This document shows, piece after piece, positions 1-12,152 of a DNA stretch of 64,000 bases. The translations under genes and the position numbers were made by a program. Under the pieces are notes generated by a model. That model saw nothing but the letters and a program-made list of their open reading frames with translations. It made no database searches and had not been told where the DNA came from. This DNA comes from Branchinecta lynchi (lineage: Eukaryota; Arthropoda; Branchiopoda; Anostraca; Branchinectidae). Position 1 is the stretch's first letter; each line of letters starts with the position of its first letter. Location of the stretch: contig JAKZAP010000005.1 in NCBI GenBank assembly GCA_023053575.1, forward strand, positions 1,054,001 through 1,118,000, written 5' to 3'.

Positions 1-353
1 CAGCTACTAAAACGAGGAATGAAAAGGTTAATTACAATTTTCACTGAACTTAATAAATCCCTCACTGAACTTAACACCTCAATAAATGTCAGGGTACTAA
101 AACGAGGAAGGGATGGTTAACTTTTCGTGAACTCGGTGTCGGCTCTATCTCACCGGTTTACATTATATATTTTGCCAGGGGTCAGCTTTGAGAAATGCTG
201 ATATCAAATTTGTCCCGAGAAACAACTAAGCAAACATATCACGTTCGTGTTCCCACTCAATACATTTTTGCACCAATGTGCTATTTCGTAGATTTGGTAG
301 ATGTGATGCTCCTGTAAAATCTTTTCTTTCAGAGCGTACTGTACACAACTTAA
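1..353. other. Intergenic, with fragments of a palindromic repeat
   Basis: No gene is recognised here. The motif TACTAAAACGAGGAAG occurs near 5 and again near 95. It is close to motifs repeated inside the neighbouring palindromic element, so this is probably a degenerate relative. The open frames on both strands are short and unlike any family I know. Bases 345-353 (ACAACTTAA) are the left copy of a target-site duplication. Confidence 0.5.
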
Positions 354-738
354 GGGATCGACTAAAACCAGGAAGGGAAGGGAACGCGAGAAAAGCAGGA
401 AGGCATACTAACACCAGGAAGGGCATATTAACACGAGGAAGGGCATACTAAAACCAGGAATACTGTCGCCAGAATTCGCAGCACAGTTCCCTTCCTCTAT
501 TTAGTATTATTTGAGGGGTCGGCAACTTTTCAAATTGAACTTTGAGTTTGAAAAGTTGCCGACCACTCAAAGAATACTAAACAGAGGAAGGGAGCGGTGC
601 GGCTTTCCAATTCTGAATTCTGGCGACAGCCTTCCTGGTTTTAGTATGCCCTTCCTCGTTTTAGTATGCCCTTCCTGGTTTTAGTACGCCTTCCTGCTTT
701 TCTCGCGTTCCCTTCCCTTCCTGGTTTTAGTCGATCCC
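354..738. mobile_element. MULE-like foldback MITE with 9-bp TSD
   Basis: The whole 385 bp is one long inverted repeat, starting GGGATCGACTAAAACCAGGA and ending with its complement. Each arm carries several copies of a TACTAAAACCAGGAAGGG-like motif. The centre is a 17-bp stem at 518-563 (GTCGGCAACTTTTCAAA and its complement) with a 12-base loop. The element is flanked by a perfect 9-bp direct repeat, ACAACTTAA, at 345-353 and 739-747. Long terminal inverted repeats starting with G and 9-bp duplications are typical of Mutator-like elements. That family assignment is inference; the inverted repeat and the duplication are seen directly. No transposase is encoded. Confidence 0.8.
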
Positions 739-2449
739 ACAACTTAATTGCGTTTCACTCGTGAACAGTGCTTTCCGGGTCCTCCACAATAATTCTCTAA
801 GGTGGGTTGAACGAGTTCTCTTGGAATTGTATTGCTTCAGGTATGTTTGTTGGTGAAGGTCTTCGAGAGTTTGGTGAAGTGAGGCGGGCATCTGCCCTAT
901 CACTTCAGACACGAATTCTGCGCGTTGAAAATCCTCTCCTTCTGGTGATGGTGAGTTCCCATATGCGGCTGAGTTTTGCGAATTTGGCTGTCGGGGGGGG
1001 GGGACCCTACTTTATAGTGGATTTTCTCCAGGTTGATGTGCTGAAATTTTGTTTTATTTTATTTGAAGTTTGTATTTATGCAGTGTTTCTTAATTATTTT
1101 GTCATTTGTTTGACCCTAGTTGGTCGTATCCTAGTTTAAATAAACAAATAAATTTAGGGAACTTGGGCCCAGTTATCATGAACAAAGTAGAGGGTAGGAG
1201 GTGGACCATGGGCGTCACGCAATGGGGGTCGGGAAGGGACGGCTTCCAGTTGCCAGTCACTTGGTAAAAACAAAACTGTTGGTAAAATGGCGATTTCTCT
1301 GAAGGCACCACAAAAAAGGCAGCAAAATTGACCAGCCAGTAGGCTAAATAACTTTCCCTAATTTCATCGTCCAGACTCCAGCGGTTGTCAAGTTATGAAC
1401 TTAGTCATTATCTTACATCTGATATAATTGGTCTTATTTATAACTGTATCACTCATCTTCACGTGTAACGCGCTGGCTTAGTGTGCTGGGATTGAAAAAA
1501 AAATGGATGTTCAAGCCATCTACTTTTGGCACTAGTTTTCTTGCCACTCCCGTTGACGGAAAATGAATGGGCACAGGCACGGCTGCTTTAATTTCAATTC
1601 ACTGGCCACCTCAGCCCAGATATGCCGCGGAACCGGATGGGTGCGAGGCCAGGACCCCCAAAAGCACATACAGACCCCGATAACAACACGGGTACTACGT
1701 TATTAAGAGCTATTATTGTTCACGGGTTATGAACTTCAACAAAAAACGATGGAAACGGAAAACTTGAAACTCAAAACCGGTTTGAAGCGGCCGCGGAAGT
1801 GGATTGCTTACAAATTCACGCCAAACGCCATTATTTGGCTAGCTCATGTCGTTTTACTGCCGGAAAATTTATCAGAATAATTTTAATGGTAGAAAGACTG
1901 ACAAATATGTCTCCATAGTTCGACTTGCTGAAGTCCTTAATCCCCCGGGACTGGGTTTGGTGTTCTGGAGATTTCATTTAACGTTCACAGAATAGGGCTG
2001 GAACTCGAAAACTGAGTTAAAAATCACTCATTTACTCAAACAGGCTTGAAAACACGATGAAAATGCGAAGATCTTTCACACTTCTGGTAGCTATAAGTAA
2101 TTTCAAATATATAGGATCAAAAACAACTTCACTGATAATCACTGAAAAACTTGCTATAATTCGATCGAATCCTGGGACTTTCTTACTTTGCAGCCAGGCC
2201 AGGCATAATAATAATAATATATAGCAGCGTATTTGATTTGACGATCATTCGCGATCTTGCTAAAGGAAAACCATGTCACGTCCTCGATGAAGCTGAAATT
2301 GGGCAGTCCGGCTGTGAATTTGGGGTCTAAACTAAGTTGTATCGGGATTCCATACAAGCGTGACGTCACACCCATTTGATCTAGTTTACCTCACAAAACG
2401 AAAAATTGTAATTATTCCTATCTGTGAATGTATATTTGAAAATATATAT
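739..2449. other. Intergenic, with a LINE-like 3' tail and diverged repeats
   Basis: No gene is recognised. At about 1095-1158 a segment reading GACCCTAGTTGG and ending TAAATAAACAAATAAA resembles 52790-52850, as expected of a truncated non-LTR element 3' end. A 10-base G run sits near 991. Parts of 1255-1420 and 1560-1745 resemble the diverged tandem repeat at 8405-9070 (ACCCCNAAAAGCAC and GTTATGAACTT motifs). The rest is AT-rich and unexplained. Confidence 0.4.
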
Positions 2450-2904
2450 CAGAGGTGGGCGAATCCGAATCCGGATTCGGAATCGAATCCAGGATTCGTC
2501 TTTTTGGTCGGATTTGAATCCGGATTCGAATCTTCTGCTTGTCAGGCTGGATCCGGATTCGGACTCGGATTCCAAACCTTACGGAAATCTTACGAATCCG
2601 CTCAAATTCCTAAAAGTCATCCTTCCACTATCCGTATCCCAATTTTTACTGAGTGTGCTTAGGCAATCCAGCTTTTTGGTCTCAACCACCAACAATCCTC
2701 AGTATCTATCAAGTTATCTGATTACTTTAGGTGTCAGTGCTTTTTGTCACCTCTAATTTTTAAACCATGTAGCCTACATGATTTGATTTTTGTTAAGGTC
2801 GGATTCGAATCCGGATTCGATTCCGGATTCGAATCGGATTCGTACCTAGCCCTGGATTCGGATTTGGATTCAAACCCTTTCATGGTCGGATTCGCCCATC
2901 TCTG
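2450..2904. mobile_element. hAT-type MITE, family CAGAGATGGGC
   Basis: Terminal inverted repeats read CAGAGGTGGGCGAATCCGAA on the left and the complement of CAGAGATGGGCGAATCCGA on the right. The interior is rich in GAATCCGGATTCG palindromes. Both sides carry ATATATAT (2442-2449 and 2905-2912), which fits the 8-bp duplication of hAT elements but is low in complexity and so weak proof. A related copy lies at 20371-20715 inside a DRAP1 intron. It is non-autonomous; the open frames within it are by-products of the GAATCC repeats. Confidence 0.7.
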
Positions 2905-3344
2905 ATATATATACATATAGAGAGAGCCGAGCGGCCAGCGAGGCGCCGGTCACTTTTACATATCAGAAACGACCTAGGGACAATCAAATCTTATGTTGGA
3001 TTCTCAATCCCATGAGGTTCCATCCCATCGACTGTATGTAACTCCTATACAGTTTAGTTGACACCTACTGTGAAAATAAAATCCCTCCGACAGAATAAAA
3101 ATACTCCAGTTTATTGACATACAAGATATGCAATTAAGCTGGCTTTTAAGTTGAATCTTAATTAATTTTCTTCAGCATACCGACTGGGCGAAGTCGAATC
3201 CTTGACAATATCGTCTTGGTTTCGCATTTCGCCACAGTACTGTATATTATTCATTTTCACAAGTCAAATTGTTGATACGTTCTGTACAGTTGAAAAGTCA
3301 AGTTACAGTACACCGGGAAACACAGTACACGACTGTTTCTGAGA
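2905..3344. other. Intergenic, nothing recognised
   Basis: A short AT dinucleotide stretch and an AG-rich patch are followed by AT-rich sequence. I see no coding signal, RNA gene or repeat boundary. Confidence 0.4.
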
Positions 3345-3500
3345 AAAAGCCTACCTTTTTCATGAAAAATCGACTGATTTCACACTGTATTCATGAAAAA
3401 ATCAACTGTTTTCACGAAAAAGCGCTGAGCTTCGCGCCGGTTCCGTTGTTTTTACCGACTGGTCGACAACGTTAGAGGGGGGGGGGGGGGGGGGGGGGGG
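3345..3500 (+). mobile_element. Partial F3 hAT MITE with 24-G tract
   Basis: The segment has the internal hallmarks of F3: repeated CATGAAAAATCGACTG-like motifs, GCTTCGCGCCGG, TTTTTACCGACTGG, then a pure G run of 24 bases (3477-3500). Neither terminal inverted repeat nor a target duplication is clear, so this copy is broken or decayed. Confidence 0.55.
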
Positions 3501-6500
3501 AGGATGAGGCATCTCATGACCCCGAAGTCAACAACGGCAGGTTAGCAGTAAAAACTCAGCCGTATTCGCTTAAGGTGACGGGTGAGTTCAACCGGGTTGA
3601 AGCATCCGCTACGTCCTCGCTATCCTCACGTTTATCCTAACACAGCTTTCTTGTCAAGTTAGATCATACAGCGTTCTTTGCGCTCATGCAGCGTGTCACC
3701 TTGTTGGGCAGATTAATTGACATTTTCTGGGTAATTCACGGTAGGGAAAAACTTGGTACACAGCATTACCGAGATGCAATACCGTCAAGCCGTATAAGGA
3801 ATTGAAATTAAACGTCACTTACTTGGTAGAGTTTTGACGTAATCGTCGCTGACGAATCTCGGAATTCCGGGACGGGATTGGCAGAAAAGGTGGCACTTAT
3901 CAAAGTAAATACAAGCAGCGTAATCATCAAAACTTTGGACCACGAGATCTCACCCATCGTGTCCTTTCTCTAAGACGGTTACTGAAAGAAAGAATGTCAC
4001 GTATCAGAGAAATCCCAGATAGGCTACAGCCCAGCAAGTGTCTTCAGGAACTCGGCCAAAAAACTTCGGGTTTTCCAAATCGAAACTCTCCTCCACCTTC
4101 GTAGCAAAGTTGACAGCAAATGAACCAATAGTCGCGTTTTTTTTCACCTATCTACCAAGGCCTTAGTTTCGTTTGCCCGTTTTTGGCACCAAGCGTACTC
4201 CTCGCTGCTCTTTGGAGGGATACCTATGTTGAGGATCAATTTATGGTTTTTCCTGGATAGCTGAGCCGGAAATTAAAGTTGGGGAACCACCACGAAGAAG
4301 CACAAAGTAAAAGCGAAAGAAGAGGAGAGGATTAGCAAACACTCCATCCCTTTTCCACTTAACCCGAGCTTTTTTATTCTGTAAAACGGTAAGAGAAGTT
4401 TTAAATCTATGTTTAACGTGGGTTGCAGCAAAGACTACTATGTTTCCGGTCTGTTTCGTATTGTCATTTTATTCGGAAAAATTCGAGTCGGAGCACCGTC
4501 ATATACCAGTTTTCAGTTAAACGTATCACACTATTCAAATATATCGTGACCAAAAACCATGAGCTAAACCTTCCTTTCAAGGCTAAAATCATAAAAAAGT
4601 ATAAAAAAAATTATAAAGAATTACAAATTTTCGCCTGCGGCGCCTTTCGTAGTACGCTCTCTCGGAGATTTTGGCTCACAATTTCTGAGATGGGCATTTT
4701 TAAACCTAAAATTTCTTCAGGAAGTTGATTTTGTTGCAAATTTCGCCTGCAGCGCTCATTGGCATTTTGCTGCTACACAGTCGTCAGTTGCTGCTGCGGT
4801 GTCTTCGCTCTCCAGCGAGTTCCTTTCATTAGATATGACATTTACCTTTTGCAGACTGAGTTGCGTTTTATTTGAAGTTCATAGTACAGCGAGAGCGGAC
4901 GGCGAACTGTAAATAGTCGTTTTCTTCATGGCGGACTAAGCCAGAAGGTACGCTAAACTGTTGTCTGCCCCACCCAGCGTACAAACTAGCGGGTCCGCTG
5001 GCAAATAAAACGGCTTCGGCCACCCCGCACCTTCTCAGCGTACGGCCCGCTGGCGAATAAAACGACAACGAACAGTCCGCTGTAGTGTTAGTTTTCCGGA
5101 TGCGATACTGCAGCACGTTTCTTTGTCTATAGTTTCTAAACCCTTTAATTCTTCGGCCGTGTAGGATTTCCGACAAGTATATTTTGCGGTATCCCCTCCC
5201 CTCGTCCAAGCACTTCAAAACACCCCTGCGTCCCGTGGCCTCGAAGGAGGTCCGACGACGCCACTACCCCCCCCCCCCCCAGGTTTCAGCGAAAGGACGT
5301 CTCTAGAATCAATGCTGCAGAAATGACAGGTCTTAATTTTGTTTCCGTTATAAACATGAAATACATCACTTGGTCAGAATCACTGCTGGAAACTGACACA
5401 TCTGGACATTTTCCGAAATAAGAGCGAATTTTGTGTCCTACATAGGACAAGAGTTACACAAACAAAATAGTGACAATTTACACTATCGTGCGACATGTGG
5501 CAACGCTGCGATCGCGGTGGGGTGCTTGCGGACTGGGATTCCTGCCGTGATTTCTGGAACCGCCATCTATTCAACAAGGAAGATAATATTTTTTCAACTT
5601 CATAATGAAAGTGAAATCCGTCCGAGAAAACCTGGTCGTCTATTAGCGCCATCAGCAAAGGAAAGTTTTTAGAGTTTGAATTTCCCCCACTTCTCGCGTT
5701 ATCCCCTTTTGTTCCTTACAAAAGCTAACAGAAACGGGAAGATGACCCCAAAATGGAAACCACATGACGAACTGTCACCAAATGAAAAGCAGCACACATT
5801 TGAGCGACCATTAATCAACTGTCGAAAAACGCAACTTTTTAAAGTTCAATGGGAAGATCAAACAATGATGATACCACATTATCACCCTATAGAATACAAC
5901 GTTATATAAAAAATCAGCAGATTCCTCGACAACTTTTCCGCTAATATAACGTTACGCCGTTGTTTGCTGACTGCCATACTCCGATTTACTAGCTCCGACT
6001 AATTTAATCGGAGTTTCTTTTTTCTTATCTATTCGCTGTTATTATAAACTCCGGATTGTTGACAAATATCAATATTAACGGTGTTGTCTGAAAAATTCCT
6101 TGTAAGCTCTGGAATCAGCTGCAAGTAGGTCGGTCATATTTGTACATTTTTGGCAGTGTTGTAACTTTACATCCAAAAAGGTAAAACTTTTCTTCGGTAT
6201 TACAAACAACAATAAGTTTCATCAGATAGCAATCTGCCAGCTATAGCGACAGTTTATTTTAGCAGCCACGGCACTCTCATCGCTCAGCTCTAAAAACGAT
6301 TGATTTTCGTACATGGCCCATAGTTTTTGAATTTCCGCGCCTTGCATTACCATGCTCTGAAATCGTCTCCGCCGATACGCCGAAGAGTCAATGATAAGCA
6401 ATAAGAAGAAAACGGCTTATTTTTGAAGCGCTATCTAGAGGACTTCGGAAGTGTGTATGTGTGAAGCATCTAACAAAAAATAAAGCATAGTTAGTACTCA

Positions 6501-7251
6501 TTGTGCTTTAAGGACTGATGTAAGGTCACGCGTATTTTCTGTTTCTGTTTCAACTTTACAGGATTGATGGCTGGTGCACAGCAAGTTTGGGGCTAAAAGC
6601 TCGTGATCCTCGAAAGAAGACCCGGGCAGCTGCTGAGGGAAGTCATTATCTCCTCAACTTGAGAAAACTAGAGAGCTTGAATTTAAAATGCCCCTGTAAA
6701 TGTGGACTAGCGATGAAGAACTTACAGTTTCTAACTTAACCTGCACTCATTCAATATCTAAAATCGTACCTGTAAAATTGGTTCTATCCGATCCCTTCAC
6801 TTAACGCTGAGCTGCAGAAACTCTTAAGCAAAATGAAACCTGAAAGATATACGTAAGTGGCTGCTAGATCTTCAAAGCCAACCACCGCTACCAAACTATG
6901 AGCATCACGTCGGCTATCGAAACGAGTTTTGTTAATTTTTCTCGCCGTGACTAGTATGACAAGAAACGATTTGCTGAAATATCAATGTTTTTGGCAACGG
7001 TTCAGTTTGGGTTTTCCGTTGCTAACAATCCAGGGCGGCGGCTTAATTTTGTCCGGATACAGTAATGTAAACTTCCCGTGTGTTTTCATAGGCAAAACCC
7101 TTTGTACATAACTCATTAGGCTGGTTACGTTACTTTGCAGGTCACAATCTCGACTTCCTGCTCCCAAGAAGAGCACACAATGGCCGATGACCTCATGGAT
7201 GCGCATATAGTTACTAAAGCCTACAATTTCAAGATCAACTACCGGTGTCAT
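3501..7251. other. Intergenic, no gene recognised
   Basis: About 3.7 kb with no domain I can name. Open frames at 4868-5218 (minus), 5380-5658 (minus), 5433-5672 (plus) and 5676-5909 (plus) overlap one another and show no family motif. Around 4990-5070 a short CGCTGGCGAATAAAACG-like segment occurs twice. A C run lies near 5266-5280. A 58-codon open stretch follows a possible acceptor (TTTACAG) near 6561 but cannot be tied to a gene. Confidence 0.4.
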
Positions 7252-7253
7252 TA

Positions 7254-7744
7254 GTTGCGTTTTTGTTCGGCTTTTGCCTTTCCCTTTTCAGCTTTGGCTT
7301 TTTATCGTTTTCAGGCCTTTTTTAACATTCTCTCGTTTTCGCAAGTTGCCGTTACTACTAAGGACTTTTCACTTTTCTTGGATGAAAACGCTATTTTGAC
7401 AAATCCCATTTTATTTGTATTTTACTTGCACTTCATACTTTTCATCTTTAAAATCTGAGACAGTCTCGAAATACTGATTTTCACTTTGAATCAAATTCCT
7501 CTTTTATTGGATTTTGGGATAAACTGGCTAAAGTAGCGAGGCAAAAAGCCAAAAGGAGAGCGTAACTTGGTCATCTACCAAGTTTGCCTTTTTGCAAAAA
7601 GCCGAGGGAAAAGGCGAAAGTCGGCGTTTGCCTTTTTGACGAAAACGGGAAATTGTCAAACAGTGCTTAGGACCATTTTACGAAAACGCAAAAAAAGTAA
7701 AAAGCCGTCGAAAAGGCTAGTGAAAAGTCGAACAAAAACGCAAC
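7254..7744. mobile_element. TA-flanked MITE, family GTTGCGTTTTTG
   Basis: Inverted termini start GTTGCGTTTTTGTTCGGCTT and end with the complement of GTTGCGTTTTTGTTCGACTT. TA dinucleotides lie on both sides (7252-7253, 7745-7746), compatible with a TA target duplication as in Tc1/mariner-like elements. The interior repeats GCCTTTTTGCAAAAAGCC-like words in both orientations. Related termini occur at 16547-16941, 47609-47983 and 61654-61748. No transposase frame is visible. Confidence 0.7.
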
Positions 7745-8404
7745 TATTGTTTGTCGAGGAACATTATCCTATAAAATATAAGCCTTCGGTTGTATCATCG
7801 ATCTAGGGTAAAAAGTAAAGGCGTTCTGTGTTCCACTGTCTGTTTTGCAGACACGGAACTTGCTCTCCTAGCATGTTTTATCACTGTTCAGATAGAAAAT
7901 TGCAGAGTTGTTCGTAGATGGAAAAGAAAGAATTGCAAAAGTTCAGTGGATACAGATGGACCCTAAAGTATGGTCGTTTTGGAATTTAATTTGCAATGTA
8001 GGGGTGCTCAGGAACCTAAATTTGCGTTTTCGTCAGAACATAGACAAAACGCGAAACATGGAACAGCGTAAGCAAACAAGTGCGCAAGCGCTCAGACGTG
8101 GAGTGTGAAAGTAAAAAGTTTATCACATTTTATATGCAAACAGCTTTAGAACCAAGACATTTCAAATCCCCCAATAACCAAACAAGTATTGAAATATCTT
8201 AATTTGTAATCATCTCACTTTCACAACTCACAACTTTCACAACTCCGAAGAAATGTTGAAGATCTTGCACGAACAGCTTGAGCCAGTCCGAACCGTTAAA
8301 CAAACCAAACCGTAGCAGCCTAATGCCTCCTTTGTCATAATTCAAACGGCATACCATAGACCATATGACAAAACAGTCCAGTTTCCAACTGTTCATTAAA
8401 GATT

Positions 8405-9070
8405 AAAGTAGGACGCGTCGTCTTATTTGTTGCTGTTGCACCAAAATCCTCATCCATAGATATATCTCCCAAATATGCAACAGTTGGACTTGAGACCTGT
8501 CATAGACGAACTTAACTCATATGAAATCGGCTCCCAGCTTCCCATGAACGGGAGGGGGTGGGGGGTCGGGACCCATCAAAATGCGTATTTACGCGCCTCT
8601 ATTTACTCAAGTATATTAGCTTAGCGTTTGGTTCCAGTACAGGGTCAAACACTTTTTTCATGGGCAATTTGTGCCCACTTGCCCATGAGCTGTGAAGTAC
8701 GCCACATGGTCTTATTGGTTGCTGTTACACCTCTGCATCTATACATACATATCCACAAGTATACAGGACTTGAACTTTACCGCAATCTGCGCCCAGTTGC
8801 ACAGGAGCGGGATGGGTGGGGGAGGTGCAACTTTAAAAGTAGTTTCCCAGCCCTAGGACCTACAAGTAAAAGGAATTTCATCGATGTCCAACTCTGGTCA
8901 AGTTATGAACATTATTTACTGGGCAGTCTGGACCCATTTGCCCCTGAGCCGGTTAGGTGTGGTGGGCGCGACCCCGAAAAGGCACAACTAGACCCCAGTA
9001 CCCACAAATGTACCAAGTTTGAACTTGATACTTATACTCGTTCACTAGTTATGAGCTCCACACAATATGG
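8405..9070. repeat. Diverged tandem repeat, units about 130 bp
   Basis: Several degenerate units recur. A GTCTTATTTGTTGCTGTTGCACC segment near 8420 returns in altered form near 8705 as GTCTTATTGGTTGCTGTTAC. Other recurring words are CCCATGAGC or CCCTGAGC, GACTTGA or AACTTGA, and AGTTATGA. Similar words appear at 1255-1745. A 158-codon open frame spans part of this (8628-9104), but it runs through repeat units in a frame with no known domain and I do not call it a gene. Confidence 0.45.
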
Positions 9071-9380
9071 TGAAAACCGAAAGGCGCTACAGCGCTCGCA
9101 ATAGTGGACTGTTCCAAGGAACACTCCACTAAAAACCGTTTTTTATCCAAACCAGACAACTGTGAACAGAGAACCAGAGACAAAAAACGCAACTCCTGTT
9201 AAGAGGATTCAAATACTTGTTCTAGCATTCAAGCTACATAAACATATACGGCGTCCAAAGAATTCTGTCGATCGGTCCGACTCGGGCTATCTGATTGGCT
9301 TGCAGCCACGAGCTTATCCTCTGAAACAAGATTGGCTACAGTAAGGAGCAACGAATGCTTTTTGGTCATCTTTACAAAAG

Positions 9381-9798
9381 AGGCGTATTCTCGCCGTTCC
9401 CAAGGACTCAACTTGAGGAGTCCTCGCATTTTTGTTTGTCCCGGGGACTCACTCCCCGTATTCTCGCGAGTCCCCACGGACGGGGAACGCTCCGACTATC
9501 ATCTCCATCATAAAAAAGGACATCTTTATGATTCAGAGGGGAATCAATTTTTGCTGGTGTTGATGCAATGTAAACTTAATTAAAAAGAATAGAATAAACA
9601 AAGCCGAAAATAAAGTGGATCCAGACTACTTTCGTCAACTGCATTTTTTTTTTTTGAACAAAATCCATTTTAGAAGCATTCCCCATGTTCGTTGTTTTCC
9701 TAGGCGGAGTCCACCTGGAGTGACTCCCTCTATTCTCACCGTTCCCTTCGAGGCTTCGATTCCACGAGGAGTCCTCGGGGAACGGCGAGAATACGCCT
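9381..9798. mobile_element. MITE with 3-bp TSD, family AGGCGTATTCTCGCC, copy A
   Basis: The left end reads AGGCGTATTCTCGCCGTTCC and the right end is its complement, ending GGCGAGAATACGCCT. AAG lies on both sides (9378-9380 and 9799-9801). Further GAGGAGTCC and GGACTC palindromes lie inside the ends. Copies B (9827-10197) and C (63431-63795) share the termini and the interior (GAGGGGAATCAATTTTT, AACAAAATCCATTTT). A 3-bp duplication occurs in PIF/Harbinger, CACTA, Zator and Academ groups; which one applies here cannot be told from the ends alone. Confidence 0.8.
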
Positions 9799-9826
9799 AA
9801 GATATTCTTTACTCTACCTGCATATA

Positions 9827-10197
9827 AGGCGTATTCTCGCAGTTCCCTGAGGACTCCACTATTCTCGCGAGTCCCCGCGGAGGGGGAATGCTCCGATTAC
9901 CATCACCATCGTCAAAAAGGACTCCCTTTCAGATTCGGAGGGGAATCAATTTTTACTGGTGCTGGTGTAATGTAAAATCAACTAAAAGAACCAGAACAAA
10001 CAAAACCAAAAATATAGTGGATTCAGACTAATTTCGTCGACTGCATATTTGTTTTTTTTGAACAAAATCCATTTTGGAAGCATTCCCCGTGTTCTCGTTG
10101 TTTTCCGTACGCGGAGACCGCGTGGAGTGACTCCCTCTATTCTCGCCGCTCCCCTTGATTCCCCGAGGAGTCCTCGGGGAACGACGAGAATACGCCT
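9827..10197. mobile_element. MITE with 3-bp TSD, copy B
   Basis: Same family as copy A, only 28 bp downstream and in the same orientation. It starts AGGCGTATTCTCGC and ends CGAGAATACGCCT. ATA lies on each side (9824-9826 and 10198-10200), a second independent example of the 3-bp duplication. Confidence 0.8.
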
Positions 10198-11052
10198 ATA
10201 GCTCCGTCACACTCTTGTCTCAAGTGCTAGTTGGCTTCATCAAATGTACGATACTCACGTCAAGAGCATAATCAAGAGCTTCAGTTTTTACAGAAAATTA
10301 CAAACAAGTCATCCGAAATTACAAACCCTGTCTTGAACAGACGTGTATTGACATATAAATCACCACATAGACGGTTGCGAAGGAATGTATGACGTGTTGT
10401 TCCCAGCAAATTCTCATTTGTTTGGTGACAGACCTGACAAGGGGCCTCCAAAAGGGTGTCAAAGTATTGACTTGAGAAGTTAGCAGACATGAAAAAAATA
10501 TGATGTCGCAAAATAGAAATAAATTTAAAAAGCCAAGAGATTCAGACTGGGAGCACTCAGCCCATCCAATTAAGTTCCCGGCTACTTCTTCATTTATCTG
10601 CGCTTTACTGCTTCAGTACTATTTCTTTGCACATCAGTAAAATATCCTTACAATTGTTTGCAAACGGGCTGTTAAGCCTATCCCCAAATTTGACACGAGA
10701 ACAATCCCGAAGATCGCCGTGTTTGTTTGACACAGGATTTGAGTTGTTGAGTTTGAGTAACTAGTGAGACGTTTTCTCCTTTTTCCTTTTCACTGGCGTC
10801 TTTTGAACTTAGTCATATAGAGTATTTACACTTCCTCATCCGCTCCCGCTGTACTATGAACTTCCAAGTACACTCTACTGACCGGTATCTTTCGTCATTT
10901 GTACCATATTTCATAAATTATTTTAATTCTGAACCGTGACATATTCCTTATTAATTGTATATACATAGAAATATTTTAAGGTAATTATGAAAAGTGATTA
11001 TAAAGTTTTAGCCGTGTTAAGAATTGTGTGACGATCCGACGCTAGCGAGTAA
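10198..11052. other. Intergenic, nothing recognised
   Basis: AT-rich sequence without a convincing reading frame, repeat end or RNA gene. Confidence 0.4.
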
Positions 11053-11907
11053 TTATATGAGCTAATAAACGTTGTTATATTATATTATGGAGTACCCCCA
11101 AATATTATTCTTGTTCTCAAAGATTGGTACTCGATTTCCCGGTTGCGAGTGAGATGGAATCGAAATCTATCAGATTATTCAATCCGAATCGAAAGGGGAC
11201 TTCGCCAAGGAAGCATCCTTTCACCGGTCATTTTCAACATTGCGCTTGCAACTTGTTTAAATACACTATCAAGTACTTTTATTTTTCGAGGTTTTAATTT
11301 ATCGTGGTTGGCATATGCGGATGACGTCTTATTGTTGAGCCGATCCCTAGTCAGTCTCCAAAGAAGTGCGGATCTCCTGGGAAGATCGTTGGAACGTTGT
11401 GGTTTGAGACTGAAGCCTGAGAAATGTAAATTCCTAGTATTAGGTACAAAGTTAAGTAGTTTAGTTGTATATATTAATGGTTTAGGAATAAAGGCTAGTG
11501 AGTCGTTTACGTATTTAGGCCTGACTTATGGTACCACGATCCAGACTGCCAGGAGCCTTGTCGTCAGAGGCATAGAGAACCGGCTGCGCGCCAGTTATGG
11601 TGCGGTCATTTGCCTGAGAGAGTTCTTGTCTCGAAAGACTCTCGCCAGAATTTTTAACACTGTGGCTCTTCCTCAAGTACTTATCGGTAGCTCTGTCTTC
11701 CCCTTTCTGTCTTCGTCAAACCTTTCTCACATTAGAACTTCTTTTTTCAAATTTGGCAAGTGGCTGTGCAAGCATAACCGGTATTATTCAAATCGGTCGA
11801 TGATACATTATCTACGTTTGAAGGATCCGATCCAGGTGAGCTCTAAAAAGCAAGACAAAATAAATGCTAGTTACAGTCATCTTCGCCACCATTTGAGCCG
11901 GGCCTAG
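11053..11907 (+). pseudogene. Non-LTR retrotransposon reverse transcriptase, 5'-truncated
   Basis: This is the C-terminal half of a LINE-type reverse transcriptase, the enzyme that copies element RNA into DNA at the target site. The frame is open from a stop just before 11053 to TAG at 11905-11907. Motifs appear in the expected order: LKDWY near 11115, then RQGSILSP near 11195, and the catalytic YADD box (LAYADDVLLLS) near 11310. A thumb-like stretch with CGLRLKPEKCKFLVLG near 11400 follows. Fingers, endonuclease and ORF1 are missing, so this is a 5'-truncated dead copy. The frame is nevertheless intact over about 285 codons, which suggests a fairly recent insertion. The clade (CR1/L2-like or another) cannot be fixed from this fragment. 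Confidence 0.85.
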
Positions 11908-12152
11908 AACTTTGTATGCTGTTGCCCTGTTTGATACAAAACAAAATAATAAAAAAGTACTTCTTTGGTATTTCGTACTTATTAATGTTTATTTGTAAAT
12001 TTGTAAATCTATTGTTTTAGTTTGAGTGTTACGATGATGTGCACTAGGATTAGAAAGTTTAAATGTACGTATTGTAAATGCTTTAACCTTTAACCTTTTT
12101 CTTGTCTTGTCATTTTGGCGGAATAAAAGCGTTTCATTCATTCATTATATTA
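11908..12152 (+). mobile_element. 3' UTR and tail of the LINE
   Basis: An AT-rich 3' region follows the reverse transcriptase stop. It includes GGCGGAATAAAAGCG and ends in a short ATTC-type microsatellite (CATTCATTCATT) near 12135-12146. Short tandem 3' ends of this kind are typical of CR1/L2/RTE-like LINEs. Confidence 0.6.

Noticed and set aside
6561..6740. Open stretch after a TTTACAG acceptor-like motif, reading IDGWCTASLGLKARDP
   Set aside because: About 58 codons open by chance is common. No donor, partner exon or known domain was found.
8628..9104. 158-codon plus-strand frame
   Set aside because: It runs across diverged tandem units, has no recognisable domain and no splice or start context.
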